Shown: positions 36,071 through 47,700 of the stretch, piece after piece | Position numbering within the stretch: position 1 is the first letter of the stretch | Layout of the letters: each line of letters starts with the position of its first letter | Source: Zonotrichia leucophrys gambelii | Taxonomy: Eukaryota; Chordata; Aves; Passeriformes; Passerellidae | DNA: 64,000 nucleotides | Assembly (NCBI RefSeq): GCF_028769735.1 | Contig: NC_088177.1 | Location: 18,916,599-18,980,598 of the forward strand | Direction: 5' to 3' | Notes under the pieces: generated by a model | Database searches by the model: none | Told to the model about the DNA's origin: nothing | Seen by the model: the letters and a program-made list of their open reading frames with translations, nothing else | Position numbers and translations under genes: made by a program

Positions 36071-39000
36071 ATGGAGCTGCCCCGGGGGCGGCTGCTGGCG
36101 GTCAGCGACGAGCTGGCCGGGGCCGAGCTGGCGGCGCTGAAGTTCCTCTGCCGGGACCACGTCCCCTGGAGGAGGCTGGAAGCCGTCTGGACCCCTCACG
36201 ACTTGTTCGAAGCGCTGCAGGAGAAGGGCTTGCTGGAACCGGGGGACCTGGCCTTCCTCAGGGAGCTGCTCTACCGCATCGGGCGGATCGACCTCCTGGT
36301 TGCCCACCTGGGCTCCAGCCGGGAGCAGGTGGAGAGGGAGCTGCGGGCGCCGGGCGGGGCGCGGGTGCCGCCCTTCAGGTGGGTGAGGGCGCCGGGCTGG
36401 GCCGGCCCGGCTGCGCGCCTCGTTCTGCCCGGGACAGCCGTCACCTCCGCTCAGCCGGGCTGAAGGGTTTCCCTTCAGGCGGTCCTGGGCCTCGCGTCCT
36501 CCATCTCAAACGGGAAAAAAGGGGAATATGTGCTGGGGGGACAGTAGACAAGAGGAGCGGTGTATAGTACGGAGTTGTACTTGGAAACACGATGAAACAA
36601 CTCCCTCCACTTCTTTTTCTAGATACTTGCTCTTTCAGCTGTATGAAGATGTCATCGAAGATGAGCTGATGTATTTCAAGTTACTTTTGGCCAACGATTT
36701 GCCAAAAAGCAAGCTAACCCGTGAGACTGTAAGTATCTCTGTAATACTTTTCAAAAATTATTACTATAATTCATAGAGGCAGTTGGGTTGCTTACGAGGG
36801 AATGAGCTTCACTCTTCTTTATGGTGTCACTCTTAAGACGAAAACACAAGAAAAGGGGTGCCCCTGGTTGCACGGGGGACTTGTTTGTGCTGGTGTCAGG
36901 CAAAGCTTTTGCAGCAGTGTCACAGCCAGCTATGCCAGGAGTGCCAGGCACAGAGGCCATCACATCCAACACATCCAAGCATCACAGGGAACTTAGGACA
37001 CTCAGTGGCCTTAATAAACAAAAAACTGATAAGCACATTTACTTATCTTAGCCAACAGACTTTTTTTTTCTCAGTCATTATCAAATATAGAAAGTGATCC
37101 ACTGCGGATATTATTTTATATGTTATTTTAAATGCCGAAAATACAGATCTAAGCAGCAGAGTCTTCTCAAGGCTAAGTTAAATAAGTTGGAATTTACAAG
37201 TAGCCTTGCAGATCCTGTGCTTTTATGTTGTCCCAGCCTGTCCCAGTTCTGATTCCTTGGTACTTTGTTTTGTCTAATAAAAGTTTTGAGGATTTTCCTT
37301 CTTTTCTTAGAGGGGAGACTGTGAGAACTGTTCTAGTAAATTCTTGGGGTGACCACTGTGCTCTGCCACTCACTGATGAGTTTCTGTCCCTTGGATCCCC
37401 TTTTGCTTCAGAGCAATCTCTATACCTCACATGATGGTGTAGAGATTGCTCTGAAGCAAAAAGGGACCCAAAGGACAGAAAACCCTTTTTGCCAGTGCTT
37501 AAGATGGTCACTGCAGTAATTCTTCTGTTTCACTTGAGTGCACAATAGCCACTGAAAGTCGAATGAAAGCAATCATTAAAAATATTGTTACATTCCTGTA
37601 TAACCACTGTTAGATGTCCTGGGTTAGATCTTGATTAGATCTTGGCACCTCTGAGCTACAGAAAGGAAATGAGTATGTTTTGAGAAGATGTTGGTACTTA
37701 ACAGTATAGTTGTAGGTTTTGTTGAACTAGGATTAACTGGCTCAGTTGAGGTCTCACCTGAGCTCCCACTCAGCTGGGTTGACTCTCTGGGCCACATGTG
37801 CTGTCAGTACATTAAAGCTTTGGTGCACATGCTGCAGCTTCGCTCCCAGTGGCAGCATGGAGGTGCCCTAAGAACAAACTGCCTTTCTGATTACCCAGAC
37901 AATGCTTGACATTCTCATTGAGATGGAGAAGAAGGGCCTTCTGGGGAAAGACAACCTAAGTATGCTGAAGAGTCTCTGTGAAAAAATTAACATCAGCCTG
38001 TGGAACAGAATTGAAGATGGATTAAAGCAGTTTGGTAAAACAGAACAAACCAGCCTCTTCCCCATAGTTATTCTTGAAGTGATGTATAGGTGTTGCACAG
38101 CACTGATCATGAATGCTTTGCAGGCCGGGAAGAGATGCTCATCACAGAGGAACAGAGGGGCAGCACAGGATACCCTGAGGGACATCTGGTGTCATCTGTA
38201 GCACCTGGTCCTCCTGGCAGTTTTAATGACCCTTCCCAGGTAAGTTAGTTTATTTCTTAGAAACTTCATGATTTTATCTTAGAAGAACTCACCCCTCCAT
38301 GAAGTGAACAGTTGTTCTAAGACCAACTGTTAAAAGCCCTATCTAGAAAAAGAAAAATGCACAACTCTGCATCCTTTATTCTGAAGTTGTGTCACAGGCA
38401 CAGCTGCTGCAGTGTTGTACTTCAGAAACATCTGCAAGGATAGCAGGGTAGGCTGAGTTTATGATACCAGGAGCTGGCTTGGCACCAAGACATGAGTGAA
38501 CAGAGCACCTTGTGTGGGTTGAGTCTGACTTTGGTGGTCCTGCACAGAGTGCCAAAGGCAGTGGGGCAGGGCACTGCCAGGCCCTGGGAGCAAAGCTCTT
38601 GAGGGAGAGCTGCCTGGAGAGGAGCCAGCTGGCTCTGAACCCTGCTCTGCCACTCACAGCAGCTAAGGAGCACTTGGAGGACAGTGTAGGAGCTTCACCA
38701 GGAGTCTTCCTTTTCAGCTGCTTGAAGCATACAAAATGACCAGCCGACCCTGTGGAGTGTGCCTGATCATGAATAACCACAATTTTGCAAAAGCTAGGGA
38801 AGGAGTGCTGGAACATAAACACATGAAAGATCGGAATGGGACAGACGTGGATGCAGGTACAGTGAATGTTAAAGATGAGTTTGCCAATCCTTAAAAATAG
38901 AAATCTTGTTTCTCTTTCTCAAGGTCTGAATTTCAGTCTTCCCTTTCTAGGATTATTTTTGTTGTAGTGGCTCAGTTGGCTTGGTTTAATGAGCTGACAA

Positions 39001-40271
39001 GTCCTAATCAACTCATCAATTTATTAGTGCCTGACACTGAACAATTCACTTGCATTTTGCAGTTTTAGTGAGGTGACTGAAACCTTAAGCAACACCCTGA
39101 GCCTGGACTTTACAAGCTAGGCTAGCTTTGCATCAGCCTTATGCATACTAATTCTAAAATATGCAGAAATATGCAAGAAAACCTTTTAATGCCAGTTAAA
39201 GGAACACAGTAGAGATATGATTAGTGATTAGACTACTAGAGTATTTTCAGACCAGGAATGTAGCTACATGCATGTAGTCATGTAGCAGATGACCAGTTAT
39301 ATCTAGAAATGAATCTGCAGTTGCAGAGTCCAACTTCCATATAATGAAATGTCTCAAATTTCCCTTCTCTTTGCTTTCCAGCGGCTCTGAGGAATGTCTT
39401 TAGCAAGCTTCATTTTACAGTAGAAGAATATAGAGATCTCACTGCACAAGAAATCCGTGAGACTGTGAACATCTTCCGGAGTGCAGACCATGAGGACAAG
39501 GACTGTTTTGTTTGCTGTATCCTATCTCATGGGAAAAAAGGCATTATATATGGTGTTGATGGGCAGGAAGTACCTATCAGGGAACTGACCACTTCTTTCA
39601 CTGCACAGAATTGCAATTCACTTGCTGGAAAACCAAAAGTTTTTTTTATTCAGGCCTGCCAAGGTGAAGCTTTCCATCAAGGTGTGACCATCGAAACAGA
39701 TTCTGGAGAGCAAGATTCTTCTGTGGAGCAAGATGCGAGGCTTCAGCTCGAGTGCATCCCTGCAGAGGCAGACTTCCTCCTGGGCATGGCCACCCTGCAG
39801 GATTACGTCTCCTACAGAAGTCCCAAGGAGGGAACCTGGTACATACAGGCACTGTGCCAGCGCTTGGAGTACAGCTGTCCTCGGTACCTATGTTTCCAAA
39901 AGATTATTTTTGGCAACACTTGAATTTTTCTTCTGGATGACAAGAATTTGATTTAGATGCAGAGGTAGATGATACAAAGTGGGAATACTTGCTCAGAGTG
40001 GAAACAGTGATGTAGAACAGAGCAGCACCATGCAAACTGTTCAAAGCAATTTAGGGAAGTGCTCTGAAGCCTATTAAAAACAGGAGCTTTGCTGATGTTA
40101 ACTGCCTAACACAAACTGTACTTGTTTCTTTGCAGAGGGGAAGATATTCTCACCATCCTGACAGCTGTAAATCAAGAAGTGAGCAGAAAAACTTGTGAGC
40201 GGGGCACAAAGAAGCAGATGCCGCAGCCCAGTTTCACCCTGAGGAAGAGGCTCATCTTTCCTGTCAACTAA
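36071..40271 (+). CDS. CASP8: Caspase-8, apical death-receptor caspase
   Basis: Seven coding exons: 36071-36378, 36623-36728, 37899-38034, 38124-38239, 38718-38856, 39382-39883, 40136-40271. They total 480 codons (human 479) with phases 2-0-1-0-1-2. The start is in strong context (GCCATGG). Exons 1-3 encode two DEDs; DED1 has the RIDL motif. Exon 5 carries [20 protein letters not shown], very close to human caspase-8. Catalytic His318 is in ILSHGKKG and Cys361 in [14 protein letters not shown]375 and VEQD386 match the human VETD and LEMD inter-subunit cut sites, and Asp219 is the only Asp in the DED-protease linker. [13 protein letters not shown] preserves the substrate-pocket Arg and Trp. 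DED2 reads YFKLLL where human has SFKFLL. The family starts extrinsic apoptosis with FADD and blocks RIPK-driven necroptosis. Confidence 0.97.
37381..37481. repeat. Long hairpin in CASP8 intron 2, 46-bp arms and 9-bp loop
   Basis: The arm 37381-37426 (starting TTTCTGTCCCTTGGATCCCC) is the reverse complement of 37436-37481 at 42 of 46 positions, with loop TCACATGAT. Three of the four mismatches would be G-U pairs in minus-strand RNA. Weaker complementarity (GTGACCA, CACTG) continues outward on both sides, so the original inverted repeat was longer. It could be a MITE, a folded-back duplication or a non-coding RNA hairpin. Confidence 0.9.
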
Positions 40272-40662
40272 ATGGGAGGCAACTGCAAGCCAGAGAGAGC
40301 TGCTGCAGCCTGCAATTGGCTGGTTTCAGAATTCAAACACAACAGACTTTTACTGTCTGCTCTTAGCTCAAGGGCAGATATTTTTAATTTAAACTACAAT
40401 TAAGGAGAAAAAGCCTTACGAAATTCGTATTGATACATTAATTTGTATTAATACTTTATACTTGAGAACATCTCTGAGCTTGTCTCTGATTTATTTCTGA
40501 TCTATTTAGCTGATCTCTCTCAGTGTTTTGCTGGCAAAATTCTACTCAGTGTCTTCTTATCAGCTCTACCACATTACTGCTGCTGTCATAAGGTATTTAC
40601 AAGGCAACTTTCAGAAGACAACTGTTAAAAAGCTTTGTGTACTTTATGCCTAACCTTTGCAA

Positions 40663-40668
40663 AATAAA
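40663..40668 (+). promoter_or_regulatory. CASP8: CASP8 candidate poly(A) signal
   Basis: First AATAAA after the CASP8 stop, about 390 bases downstream, in the context TTGCAAAATAAAGGGAGG. No other good + strand signal is nearby. Confidence 0.5.
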
Positions 40669-40689
40669 GGGAGGAGTGCTGTAAATTTT

Positions 40690-41522
40690 ATAGGATATAA
40701 TCGGCTCCTATCTGTGTGTTTTGTTACTTGTTTCCATGACTTAGAATCATCCATTCTTAGTGGCTTGGTACACTTCAAGGTCAAGTTAAGCATTTGTTAC
40801 CTGGCATCCTCAGCAGGATCTGTCTCTGACCTGGATTTCAGTGTATCCTCTATGTAGAGTAGTCTCAACAGCGAAAATCAGTTGCTCTGGTACAGCTTCA
40901 TGGTTGAGTATGTCCAGTTACCCTGTTTTCACTTACCTTTAACTCTTAGTTCTAAGCACAGAACAAGTCACTAGGTAAGTACCCAGCTCCTTAAAACATT
41001 TTAGATTGCCTTCTTTGGTGAGCATGCACAAAACTGCTTTGATGTCTACTCCCATCTGTCACAAATCTATAGGGCTCACATAACATCAGCTACTGAGATG
41101 AAAAAACAACTGTGCTGATGTTAGTCAGTAATGCAGTGCTAACACTGTAATGCTAGAGGAACACACTAGCTGCTCTAAAAGAGGGGAGGACAAAACCCTA
41201 AAGCACCACCCATGCACAAAACTCCCCGAGGTACCAGAAAATATGAACGGATTAATTTAAAGTGAGGCTCAACACTTAAATACTGTCTATATCAATTAAA
41301 TACTGTCTATATCAACACTTAAATACCGTCTATATCAACTTATTGGCTTCTAAAGCCACCTTTTCTGTAGATACCAACTCACTTCACTAAGCTTCTTTAC
41401 AGTATAATAATCACTATAAATTTTAGCCACAGAAAAGGCCCGATTTTAGGTTGGTTATAGACCACTGTACTAGAGAAGATGACATCTGGAACAGACCACA
41501 GAAGATAGCAATATACTGAAAA
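40690..41522. other. Gap between convergent CASP8 and TRAK2 transcripts
   Basis: About 0.8 kb separates the candidate poly(A) sites of the two genes. It holds a small tandem repeat (41271-41336) and no gene. In human, FLACC1 (ALS2CR12) occupies the CASP8-TRAK2 interval; nothing like it is visible here. Confidence 0.55.
41271..41336. repeat. Three-copy tandem repeat, about 20-23 bp
   Basis: Units ending TTAAATACTGTCTATATC occur three times in a row. The middle copy lacks three bases and the last has one substitution. Confidence 0.9.
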
Positions 41523-44500
41523 ATGGCATGTTATACATGTTTATTATCAAATTTACATTCCACTATGAAACAGCAGTAAGTGCAAAAAGCAGATGGAAAA
41601 AATACCATGAAAATCCCAGACTGTTCAAACACTGTAGTCCCCTCATGTAACAGCCAAATGAAGCCCAATGCAATTATTTTCCTTCCCTCTCTGTTGCTAT
41701 TCGACTGTAGTAGATGTTTAACTTTGATCACGGGTATTTTGAGCATGCAGGTATCACTGAGTTTATTAAAAACTAACAGTGAAACTAGAAAGGTTTAAGT
41801 TTGTGCTTTAAGACAATCGGAATAAGGTAAATACAAGAATTCCCTTCTGTCTCTTGTAACTTGCACAAGCATGGTAAGTCCTCTCTAGCATCCGTGTTTG
41901 ACTCAAACCTGCAAGATAACACAACCCTGCCAAAATGTAATTCTCCATTCCTTCTAGATCTACCTCTACTCAAACAAAAGATCTGGTGCAGGATGTCAGC
42001 CACGCAAGTTTGTCACCTCTCACCCCTCTTATAGGAAACAATGAAAGCCAAATAATTCCTAGAATCATGGTAACTTCTAAAATGTTCTCAGAAACACATA
42101 TTGTTTAAAAAAAGTTTATCTTGTAGGTTTTGGCACAAAATGGTAAACTTGGAAGAAGTATCAGTTTTCCCTGTTACTGTGAGCCAGGCATGTATATCCA
42201 AACTGTGCATGACGATCCAAAGGCATAAATGCATGACAGAATTTGAACAACGCTGCACCACAGCATCAACCCATTGGGCAAACATACACAAACACCATGG
42301 TATAGAGATTCTTCCATTTTCTTTTGGCCTTATGTAAAGTATCTGATGATACACCTCAGCTACAAATCAAACCGACCTCTCAACATCCACAGCATTGTTT
42401 GAACTGAACCAGTTTATATTGCTGGGCTATGGAATAGGGAAGTATTCCCAGGAGACACATGCATTTCATTTATATGCTTGTAGATCAGTTTTACCTGGAC
42501 CATGGTCTGCCAAAGGAATTCTGCCTCAGCTGATTTGCTACTCTGCTGATCCACTGCTGGAGTTATCTTATGAAGCAGTTAGAAACACAGTGTAGTACCT
42601 TCAAAAATGTATCTGTAACTCAGGTATTCCTACAATAAACACATAAAATGGACGGACTTTTGACATGCTACACACTTCTCTGTTGGCACCAAACTGTCTA
42701 AGCTTTTGCTAACTCGTTTCCCTGGAAGTTAGAGATACACTGCAGCCATACCCGTCCCAGGCCACTGGAGACCAACAGGGCACTCCCTCCTCTCACTCTT
42801 ATGCAGCGAGGCAAGACACCATGCTCAGCTAAGTACATACAAACATAAATACTTACATGAAAAAATTAAATATTTTTCACTTACAAAACAAAATTAACCC
42901 GTATATAGTCTTTTAAATAAAATTCACCTTTTGTAAATGTAAGATTTTGCTTAGAGAGCAAAAGGCAACTCCAGGAGTTCCGGAATATTTCTGTGCGCTG
43001 CTGACAGACAAGCTTCTGCTAAGAATCCCTGTGCAAGTTTGAAGTGGTTACTCCTTTTCCTTTTACAAAGCAAAAATATCAAAAATCATCACAAGATCTA
43101 AAGAACTGTAAAATCAGAAAGGCCATGTTACAAATTTCCTATAAACAAGGTTAGGAAGCTTTCTTTTCCTGCCCTACTCCATTCACCCCTGCAGCAACGA
43201 GGGTGCTGATTATGGAGACTGTGCCTAAAGGCAAATGCAAATCAGTGTGATTGCACTGGTGCTTCACACCACACCCCCAGACAGCTATGGTAACAGGCAA
43301 GGGAAACTTAACTGCTTAATCTAATTGTATGGAAACTAATCATTTTATAATGTTGACAGGTACAGTGAAAATTTATATGAAGACTAAGAAGCTGTTTCTA
43401 TTCAGGTCACTAGCAAAGACAACTTTTTCTTAAGTTACACAAAACATCTGTTGTAGATTGTTCACTTATGATTAGAACCTTGGACAGGAAGGAATCAAAA
43501 AAGCACCATGGGCAGTAATATTTTTATAATTAACACTCAGAAACCAGATTTCTGAAATGAAGTTCTTTTTTGAGTTGGAAAGTCTACTCCAGCTATTTTT
43601 CAGAACCACACTTCCTCACTGATCACTGGATTCCAATATTCATTAAAATGCTACAAAGAACAATGCTTTTTCCCTCCTGTTTCTATATAGAGACTGGCAA
43701 ATTTTGCTCTTAATGAAATCTTTTAAACAAAATCCTGCTTGAAATGAGAATAATTGAATGAAAGGCATAAAGTTTACTGAGAACTCTCAAATATACAGAA
43801 TGTGTACTTGGCAAGACAAGAGGCAGTTTTCTACACTTCCAACAATTTCCTTGAAGTAAACGCTCTCCATTTAAGTTTTTAAAAAGAAACCCTGAATCAA
43901 GCACCAAGGGTTTATTTCCTTTTGCAATGCTGAAATGTGCCTGAGATATTTGTGTGTGTGTGTGTATGTGTGCACACAAAACTATTCTCATTTAAATAGA
44001 TGTACACTACACTTTGGAAAGATTTCTTAGCTGGATGTACACACTTTTCTGCTTCTTAATTCTTATTCATTGCACATTTCTCTGTGTGCTTTGTTCACAA
44101 GCTCCGGAAAGAAATTAACTTCTGTTAATACATCCCTAACACAATTGCACTCTTTCAAAATATAAATCCTGTGTTTGTAAACTGAAGTATTTCTTTCTTA
44201 CACAGAGCTAAAGATTCTCTCCCCTGCTTCTCAAAGTGAGGAGGAGTTCAAAAGAGCACAGTTTCTGAAATGAAAAAAAAAATCAAAGTTTTCATATTTG
44301 TTTGCTACAGAGAGGAACTTGGGCTGCTAATGCTGGTCAGACTGATTGTTATTTTAATATTATATTTAAATTATGTCGTCTGACTGCAAACAACTAGTAA
44401 ACACTATGGGTGTATGATGGAAAAAAATGAAATGCCTAGACATACAGGTTAAAGGGTTAAAACACTGAAAATGTCAACAATAGTATTCACTTCTGACTAA

Positions 44501-44749
44501 ATTAAGACAAGATGCTGAAGGGGGTCTTGAAATAAAGCTTTGGTTTTACCTTTCTACCTCCCACAAAAACCTTCTTCCTCAAATCCAAGCAATGTTCCTT
44601 TGCTCCTTGGTCCCAACACTTGTCTCTCCCACATTTTAACATGCACATGCCTTCTCCAACGCTTCTGTAACACACCCAACAATGCCTGTACTGGATATTA
44701 ATCTCTCAAATTATTTACTGTGCTCTAAGTCAAACACCTTTCAGGCCAG
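41523..44749 (-). other. TRAK2: TRAK2 3' UTR
   Basis: The stretch follows the TRAK2 stop on the minus strand and has no coding potential that I can support. The most distal good minus signal is AATAAA at 41540-41545 (TTTATT on +), giving a 3.2-kb UTR. Another at about 43912 would give a short one. A (TG)n run lies at 43951-43972. Confidence 0.5.
43951..43972. repeat. TG dinucleotide microsatellite
   Basis: Short TG run interrupted once by TA, inside the presumed TRAK2 3' UTR. Confidence 0.85.
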
Positions 44750-47700
44750 TTAGTCTTCCTTTAGCATATCCATTTTTGATGACTGTGTGCAAACAGGAGC
44801 TCCCAGTGCTCCAATCATGGCTGGAAGACTCTGGTTTCTTCTCAGTCCTGCCATTAAGTTGCCACCTGCATTTAAAAACCCAGCTGAGTCCTGCCTCTGC
44901 AAGCCAGCCTCTGGCCCCTGATTCTTGCCATGGTCCTGTGTTTCAGGGGGCTTGATCACCCTGGCAATGCCCAGCCTCTTCAGTCTGTCCACGAGGCTCA
45001 TCTTCTGCTGGCCCACGTCCGGGACGTTCCGGGAGGGCTTTAGGCCATACATTTCCTGCAGAAACGTTTCTGCTGGCCGAGAGGCCAGGAAATTCTCTGA
45101 GTGATGCGCTCGAGGCTCAAACAGCGGAGGGGAAGGACAAGGTGAACGCGAAGGGGAATTCGGCGGAGTGGAAGGAATGGGAAGAGTTCGGGAGGGCTGC
45201 AGCAAAGGCGGCTTTTCTAACACGGGGCTGTCGTAAACCTTGGCAGAGATGCCTCGCTCTTGCAAAAGTTTAGCCAGGCTGCTTGTGCTGCTGAAAGTAG
45301 TAGTTGAGTCTCTTCTGTTGGTGAGAAATTCTCCAATACTTAGTCTGTAAGGAATGGCTGGAGTGCTCACTACTGGGTTTCCAGTACTGCTGCCAGTATT
45401 CCCCAGTGAAAATGAAGCACCCATGGAGCTGAAAGAAAATAAAAATTGAGAGTATACACACATTAGACATTTTTATACCTGCTCTTCATATGCCTTTTAG
45501 TATACAGAAGACTCAAGAAAAACCTTAACTATTGCTATCAGCTGTGACAGCTTCAGTACTCAGAATTATTGTTCTGCTCAGTGCCAATGAATTTACCTTT
45601 CTGTGATCACCTGTACTCTATTAGCTAGAATATTAACATACCAGTCCAGTTAATAAAAAAAAATAGAATCAGAAAATAAATCATCATGGAATCTTTTTCT
45701 CCCCAACAGCTGTATCATACAAGGCAACTGCTACTTAAGAGTTAAAATTTACCTAAAGTTACCTTAACTTGTTTTAACTCTCACTCCAGAGAATTCCAAG
45801 TTTTCCTTCATAATTACAAGTATTTTTACTAGTAACATCCTATATGTTGCCCAACTGCCTCAGTATTTTTAAAACTGGTCCATGTATCAAAACAGATATT
45901 AAAAAAAAAGTAACTGTTTAATCCCATGCAGCAGCATTCAGGATGTTAGCAGTCCTCATACCTGGGAGTAACTTGAGTGACATCAGATGGGTGAAGGATC
46001 CTACAGGTAGTGAAGGTAAATGTGGAATTTGTTGAAGATAGACACTTCCCAGGATTTGAGGCTGCAATGTGAAGAATTTACATCCATTAAGGGTAAAAAT
46101 AAAGACATACAAGAATGAATCAAAGTTTAAGACAATGTTATTATCACCGTTAAGTTTTTGAGTCCTTTTTTTTGAAGTAAAGAACAAGAACAGCAAAGAC
46201 AGCATTACCACACAGTCTAATACTTTCCATAGAGAAAAGGACACTGCTAAATACTCAGGAAGAAACACTACCCATGCTTCTTACCAGTGAGTGGTACTGC
46301 TGCTGAAGTAACAGGTGGCAGGAAAATCCCTGCCACTGGCTTTGCCAACGTACATTTCTTTTCCTCTGGGAAGGACTGTTGTGCTTGAAATGTTATACCT
46401 CCTTCACCCTCTTCCTCATCATCTTCCTCCAGGTCAGAGATGTGGTGCATAGATGTGGTATCATCAGACAGAGGGGTAAAGCCTTTAGTAACAACACCTG
46501 GTCTTGGGTCAAGAATGGTGCCGAGGTTGGGTCGAGCAAGCTGCTGCCAGTGAAAAAGGGTCTGAGATCCTGGTGTGACAAAAGAGAAGAGATTCAGAGA
46601 GCCATTACCTACTACTGTGTCAAGTTACAAGAATGCATTATAAAACCAAGTGCAGCTGGCTGGTGCCTACACTGTGGGCAATGCCGTCCAGTGAAGAAGC
46701 AGCCTAACACCGGCTTGAAGCCTACCAAATACTGCTGCTTCCTGTTACTGCACATCACACCTAGCTACACACACCATGATTTAGCTGGTAAATATAAAAT
46801 CCTTTTCTGATAATGAAAGAAGGAAGATCATCCTCTTACCTTCAATGGGTTTGACAATTTGCAACTTCTCTGGTAGGAGAACACGGAGATTACTAGAGCT
46901 GGCAGAGAGATCTGTGAATTCTGAGTTTGTACTTGGGGAAAAGGAGCTTTCTGTTGGTGTACTGCAGCCACTGGCCTCTTCTTTCTGCTCAGCCAGCAAA
47001 TGCATTTTTCGGTCCCACTCCTCCTCGAAGAACTGCTTCTCACACAGGTAGTTCTGACGACGCAGGGACAGCCTGTGCAGAGCTGTGACCAGGTCACTGT
47101 CTCCAGGGGTTCCCGGCTGGCCAGGACTGTGAGCGTCTCTGTGAGAAACATCAAATAATAACACAGGTTAAGCCCATTAAATGAACTATTTCTCTCTTAC
47201 ACAGCAGAAGTCCAGTCTGGGTTTAGTTTTGAATCAGTTCTTTTCAGAGGATGGTAACAGGCTGTGCTTCCTACTTTAAATTCTGCTCAGAGCTGCTCCC
47301 TGGGACCATCCGTGCGTGGCTGTCCAGGGGGTGCACGCCAGACTGGAAGGGCTTTGCTGTCATAACAGCACTCGAGCGATTGGATCCAGGGATCGGCAGT
47401 GGCGCAGGAAAGGACGGGGAGCGGCCACGGATGATATTGGCAACCCTGACAGTGTCAAACACTCGCCTCTGTTGATCCCTGTGGAAAAGACAAACAAACA
47501 AATGTGGGTTTCAGAAGCAAAAAAGATCTAATAAAGAAAAATCTCTGAAAACCAAAGTTTGAAAAGTCTGTGGGGACCCCACTAAAAAGATGTTCAGAAA
47601 AACATGATTGTCTAAAACACTCATGTCTTCAGGAGATCTACTCTATTAAGTATCAGAATTACCACTTCTTTACCTGAAAGACCTGAACCTCTACTGATAA

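Noticed and set aside
43951..43972. TG run as a regulatory Z-DNA element
   Set aside because: It is short and in a presumed 3' UTR; nothing beyond a common microsatellite is shown.
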